A stretch of DNA of 21,235 bases from Bacilli bacterium. Its GTDB lineage: Bacteria > Bacillota_I > Bacilli_A > RF39 > UBA660. This document shows positions 19,956-21,235 of the stretch, in pieces. The stretch is taken from positions 1 through 21,235 of the forward strand of contig JAQUFI010000013.1 in the NCBI GenBank assembly GCA_028684735.1. Direction: 5' to 3'. Positions within the stretch are counted from its first letter, which is position 1, and each line of letters begins with the position of its first letter. Under the pieces are notes generated by a model. It did no database searches. It was not told where the DNA came from and saw only the letters and a list, made by a program, of their open reading frames with translations. A program made the translations under genes and the position numbers.

Positions 19956-21235
19956 TTAAAAACCACTTCGTTTAAACATTTTCTCTAGTTCATAATTAGT
20001 AAAGGTCACAATCGTTGGTCGTCCATGAGGACAATTGAAAGGATTTTCACATTTTCTTAAGTCATCAATTAGGTTTTCCATTTCAGCTAAGGTAATATTT
20101 TGATTGGCTTTAATACTCATTTTACAACTTAGCATAATGGCAATTCGCTCATTAAACTTTTCAATCGTAAAATCTTTTTCATAACTGATGATTACTTCAA
20201 TAATTTTATGGATAGCTTCTTCTTGATCTTTTGGTAACCAAGTCGGATGTGCTTTAATAATTATAGAATTAATTCCAAATTCCTCTACTTCAAAATTCAT
20301 CTTTCTTAAAATGTCGAGGTTTTCTTTTAAAATAATAAATTCATTATTTGATAGTTCAAGGGTAATTGGGAAAAGTAATGCGATACTATGGTTATCAGGA
20401 TGTCCTAACTTATTCTTATATATTTCATAGTTGATTCGCTCTTTAGCTGCGTGCTGATCGATGATATACATTCCTACATCATTTTGACAAATTATATACG
20501 TTCCATGGACTAATCCAACTGGATATAATTCAGGTAGACGTTCTTTTATGACAACTTCTTCAGTAACTAAATCTTCATTAATTATTAGTTCATCATTTTG
20601 AATGGGATGTTCATATTCCGTTTTTGATTCTGATACTTGATGGAAATTAAAACTTAATTCTTGGTAAGTATGATTAGGTAATACTTCAGCAATTTCAATT
20701 TCAGGGATAAGGTTTTTTCCCATTAAGACTTTTTTTATCATCTCACTAATCAATAGACAAAGTTCTTCCATTTTACCAAACTTAATATCCATTTTAGTCG
20801 GATGAATATTGACATCAATTAAACTAGGATCAACTTCAATCCTTAAGATAACAATAGGATACCTATTATCTGGCTTATAAGTATGGTAAGCATCATTGAT
20901 ATATTTATTTAATTCAGTATTCTTAACTACTCGTCCATTGACAATTGTCACCATGTGATATCGATTAGAGCGATTGACTTCCGGCTTACTAATATATCCA
21001 CTAACATCATAATCACTGTCACTTGCCTCAACTTCGATCATCTTTTTTGTTACTTCTAACCCATAAACACTCTTAATCGTTTTTAATAAATTCCCACTAC
21101 CATCAGTATCTAATAAGATATTTCCATTATTTGATAAGGTAAACTTAATATCAGGATGAGATAAAGCAATTTTATTAATATAATCTGTGATATTAGCTAG
21201 TTCAGTATATAAACTTTTTAGATACTTTAATCTGG
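19956..21235 (-). CDS. mutL: DNA mismatch repair protein MutL, C-terminal part, cut by window edge
   Basis: The minus frame is open to the window edge; the visible 426 codons start in the conserved (A)RLKYLKSLYTELANITDYI region at the end of the GHKL ATPase part and continue through SGYISKPEVNRSNR and NGRVVKNTEL (transducer domain with its conserved lysine) into the C-terminal dimerisation domain. DQHAAKERINYE is an exact DQHA(x)2E(x)4E endonuclease motif, with SCKMSIKANQ and CPHGRPT as partner metal-site motifs, so this is a nicking MutL as in Bacillus and humans, not the E. coli type. The ATPase N terminus is outside. The stop is TAA at 19956, close to a shared terminator. mutS is not in the window. 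The stretch from 21042 to the edge belongs to mutL although it lies upstream of the first ATG in this frame. Confidence 0.95.
   Translation of the reverse strand, partial: RLKYLKSLYTELANITDYINKIALSHPDIKFTLSNNGNILLDTDGSGNLLKTIKSVYGLEVTKKMIEVEASDSDYDVSGYISKPEVNRSNRYHMVTIVNGRVVKNTELNKYINDAYHTYKPDNRYPIVILRIEVDPSLIDVNIHPTKMDIKFGKMEELCLLISEMIKKVLMGKNLIPEIEIAEVLPNHTYQELSFNFHQVSESKTEYEHPIQNDELIINEDLVTEEVVIKERLPELYPVGLVHGTYIICQNDVGMYIIDQHAAKERINYEIYKNKLGHPDNHSIALLFPITLELSNNEFIILKENLDILRKMNFEVEEFGINSIIIKAHPTWLPKDQEEAIHKIIEVIISYEKDFTIEKFNERIAIMLSCKMSIKANQNITLAEMENLIDDLRKCENPFNCPHGRPTIVTFTNYELEKMFKRSGF

Noticed and set aside
1..21235. UGA-as-tryptophan (mycoplasma) code
   Set aside because: Tryptophans are TGG and TGA ends several genes in overlapping ATGA junctions, such as mreC/mreD at 15500-15503.
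1..21235. CRISPR array, insertion sequence, prophage or attachment site
   Set aside because: No spaced direct repeats, transposase or phage genes were seen, and the tRNA pair has no integrase or partial duplicate beside it.

Overview
The window is very AT-rich, tightly packed bacterial chromosome. TGA is used as a stop (for example the end of mreC and of the acyl-CoA dehydratase activase gene) and Trp is TGG, so the standard bacterial code applies and this is not a UGA-Trp mycoplasma. Several signs point to a low-GC, endospore-forming Firmicute of the Bacilli or a mollicute-adjacent Bacilli lineage (genus not resolvable): the B. subtilis-like order spoIIB-like / radC / mreC / mreD / spoIVFA / spoIVFB / rplU / prp / rpmA / obg; an L27 with the cleavable Firmicutes N-terminal extension; and a CotF-type spore coat pair. 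No insertion sequence, prophage, CRISPR array or conspicuous repeat family is visible.

Layout, left to right. (1) 1-976, minus: rpsO with its own promoter and a structured leader, then a terminator-like hairpin, then pnp (cut by the window edge). (2) 977-6203, minus: one close-packed or overlapping transcription unit of two 2-hydroxyacyl-CoA dehydratase-like Fe-S proteins, their ATP-dependent activase, cysS and truB. (3) 6280-6566, plus: a tRNA pair (CAT anticodon, then Leu-TAG) between a good promoter and a terminator. (4) 6580-7787, plus: an orphan protein with DnaJ-type zinc-finger repeats and a 3-methyladenine DNA glycosylase. (5) 7798-11811, minus: a shortened pilin-like gene, an unknown gene, a stand-alone Smr protein, a PfkB sugar kinase, obg, a UPF0316-type membrane protein and an unlisted 42-residue membrane peptide. 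(6) 11908-12528, minus: an isolated membrane-anchored unknown. (7) 12593-13661, minus: a complete ribosomal unit: promoter, L21-type leader, rplU, prp, rpmA, terminator. (8) 13639-17531, minus: sporulation and cell-shape cluster (spoIVFB, spoIVFA, mreD, mreC, radC, SPOR-like protein). (9) 17579-19338, minus: proS with promoter and terminator. (10) 19352-19951, plus: two overlapping CotF-like genes behind a promoter that matches the forespore sigma-G consensus. (11) 19956-21235, minus: mutL, cut by the window edge.

How the genes fit together: Prp should trim the L27 encoded next to it; SpoIVFA/SpoIVFB should form the intramembrane protease complex acting late in sporulation; MreC/MreD serve elongation, though mreB is not in its usual place between radC and mreC, and minCD are missing from their usual place after mreD; the activase and the two dehydratase-like proteins should form an ATP-driven low-potential electron-transfer system of unknown substrate. 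The least explained items are that three-gene redox cassette, the DnaJ-zinc-finger orphan, the shortened pilin, the 42-residue membrane peptide and the two unknown genes at 8091-8510 and 11908-12528.
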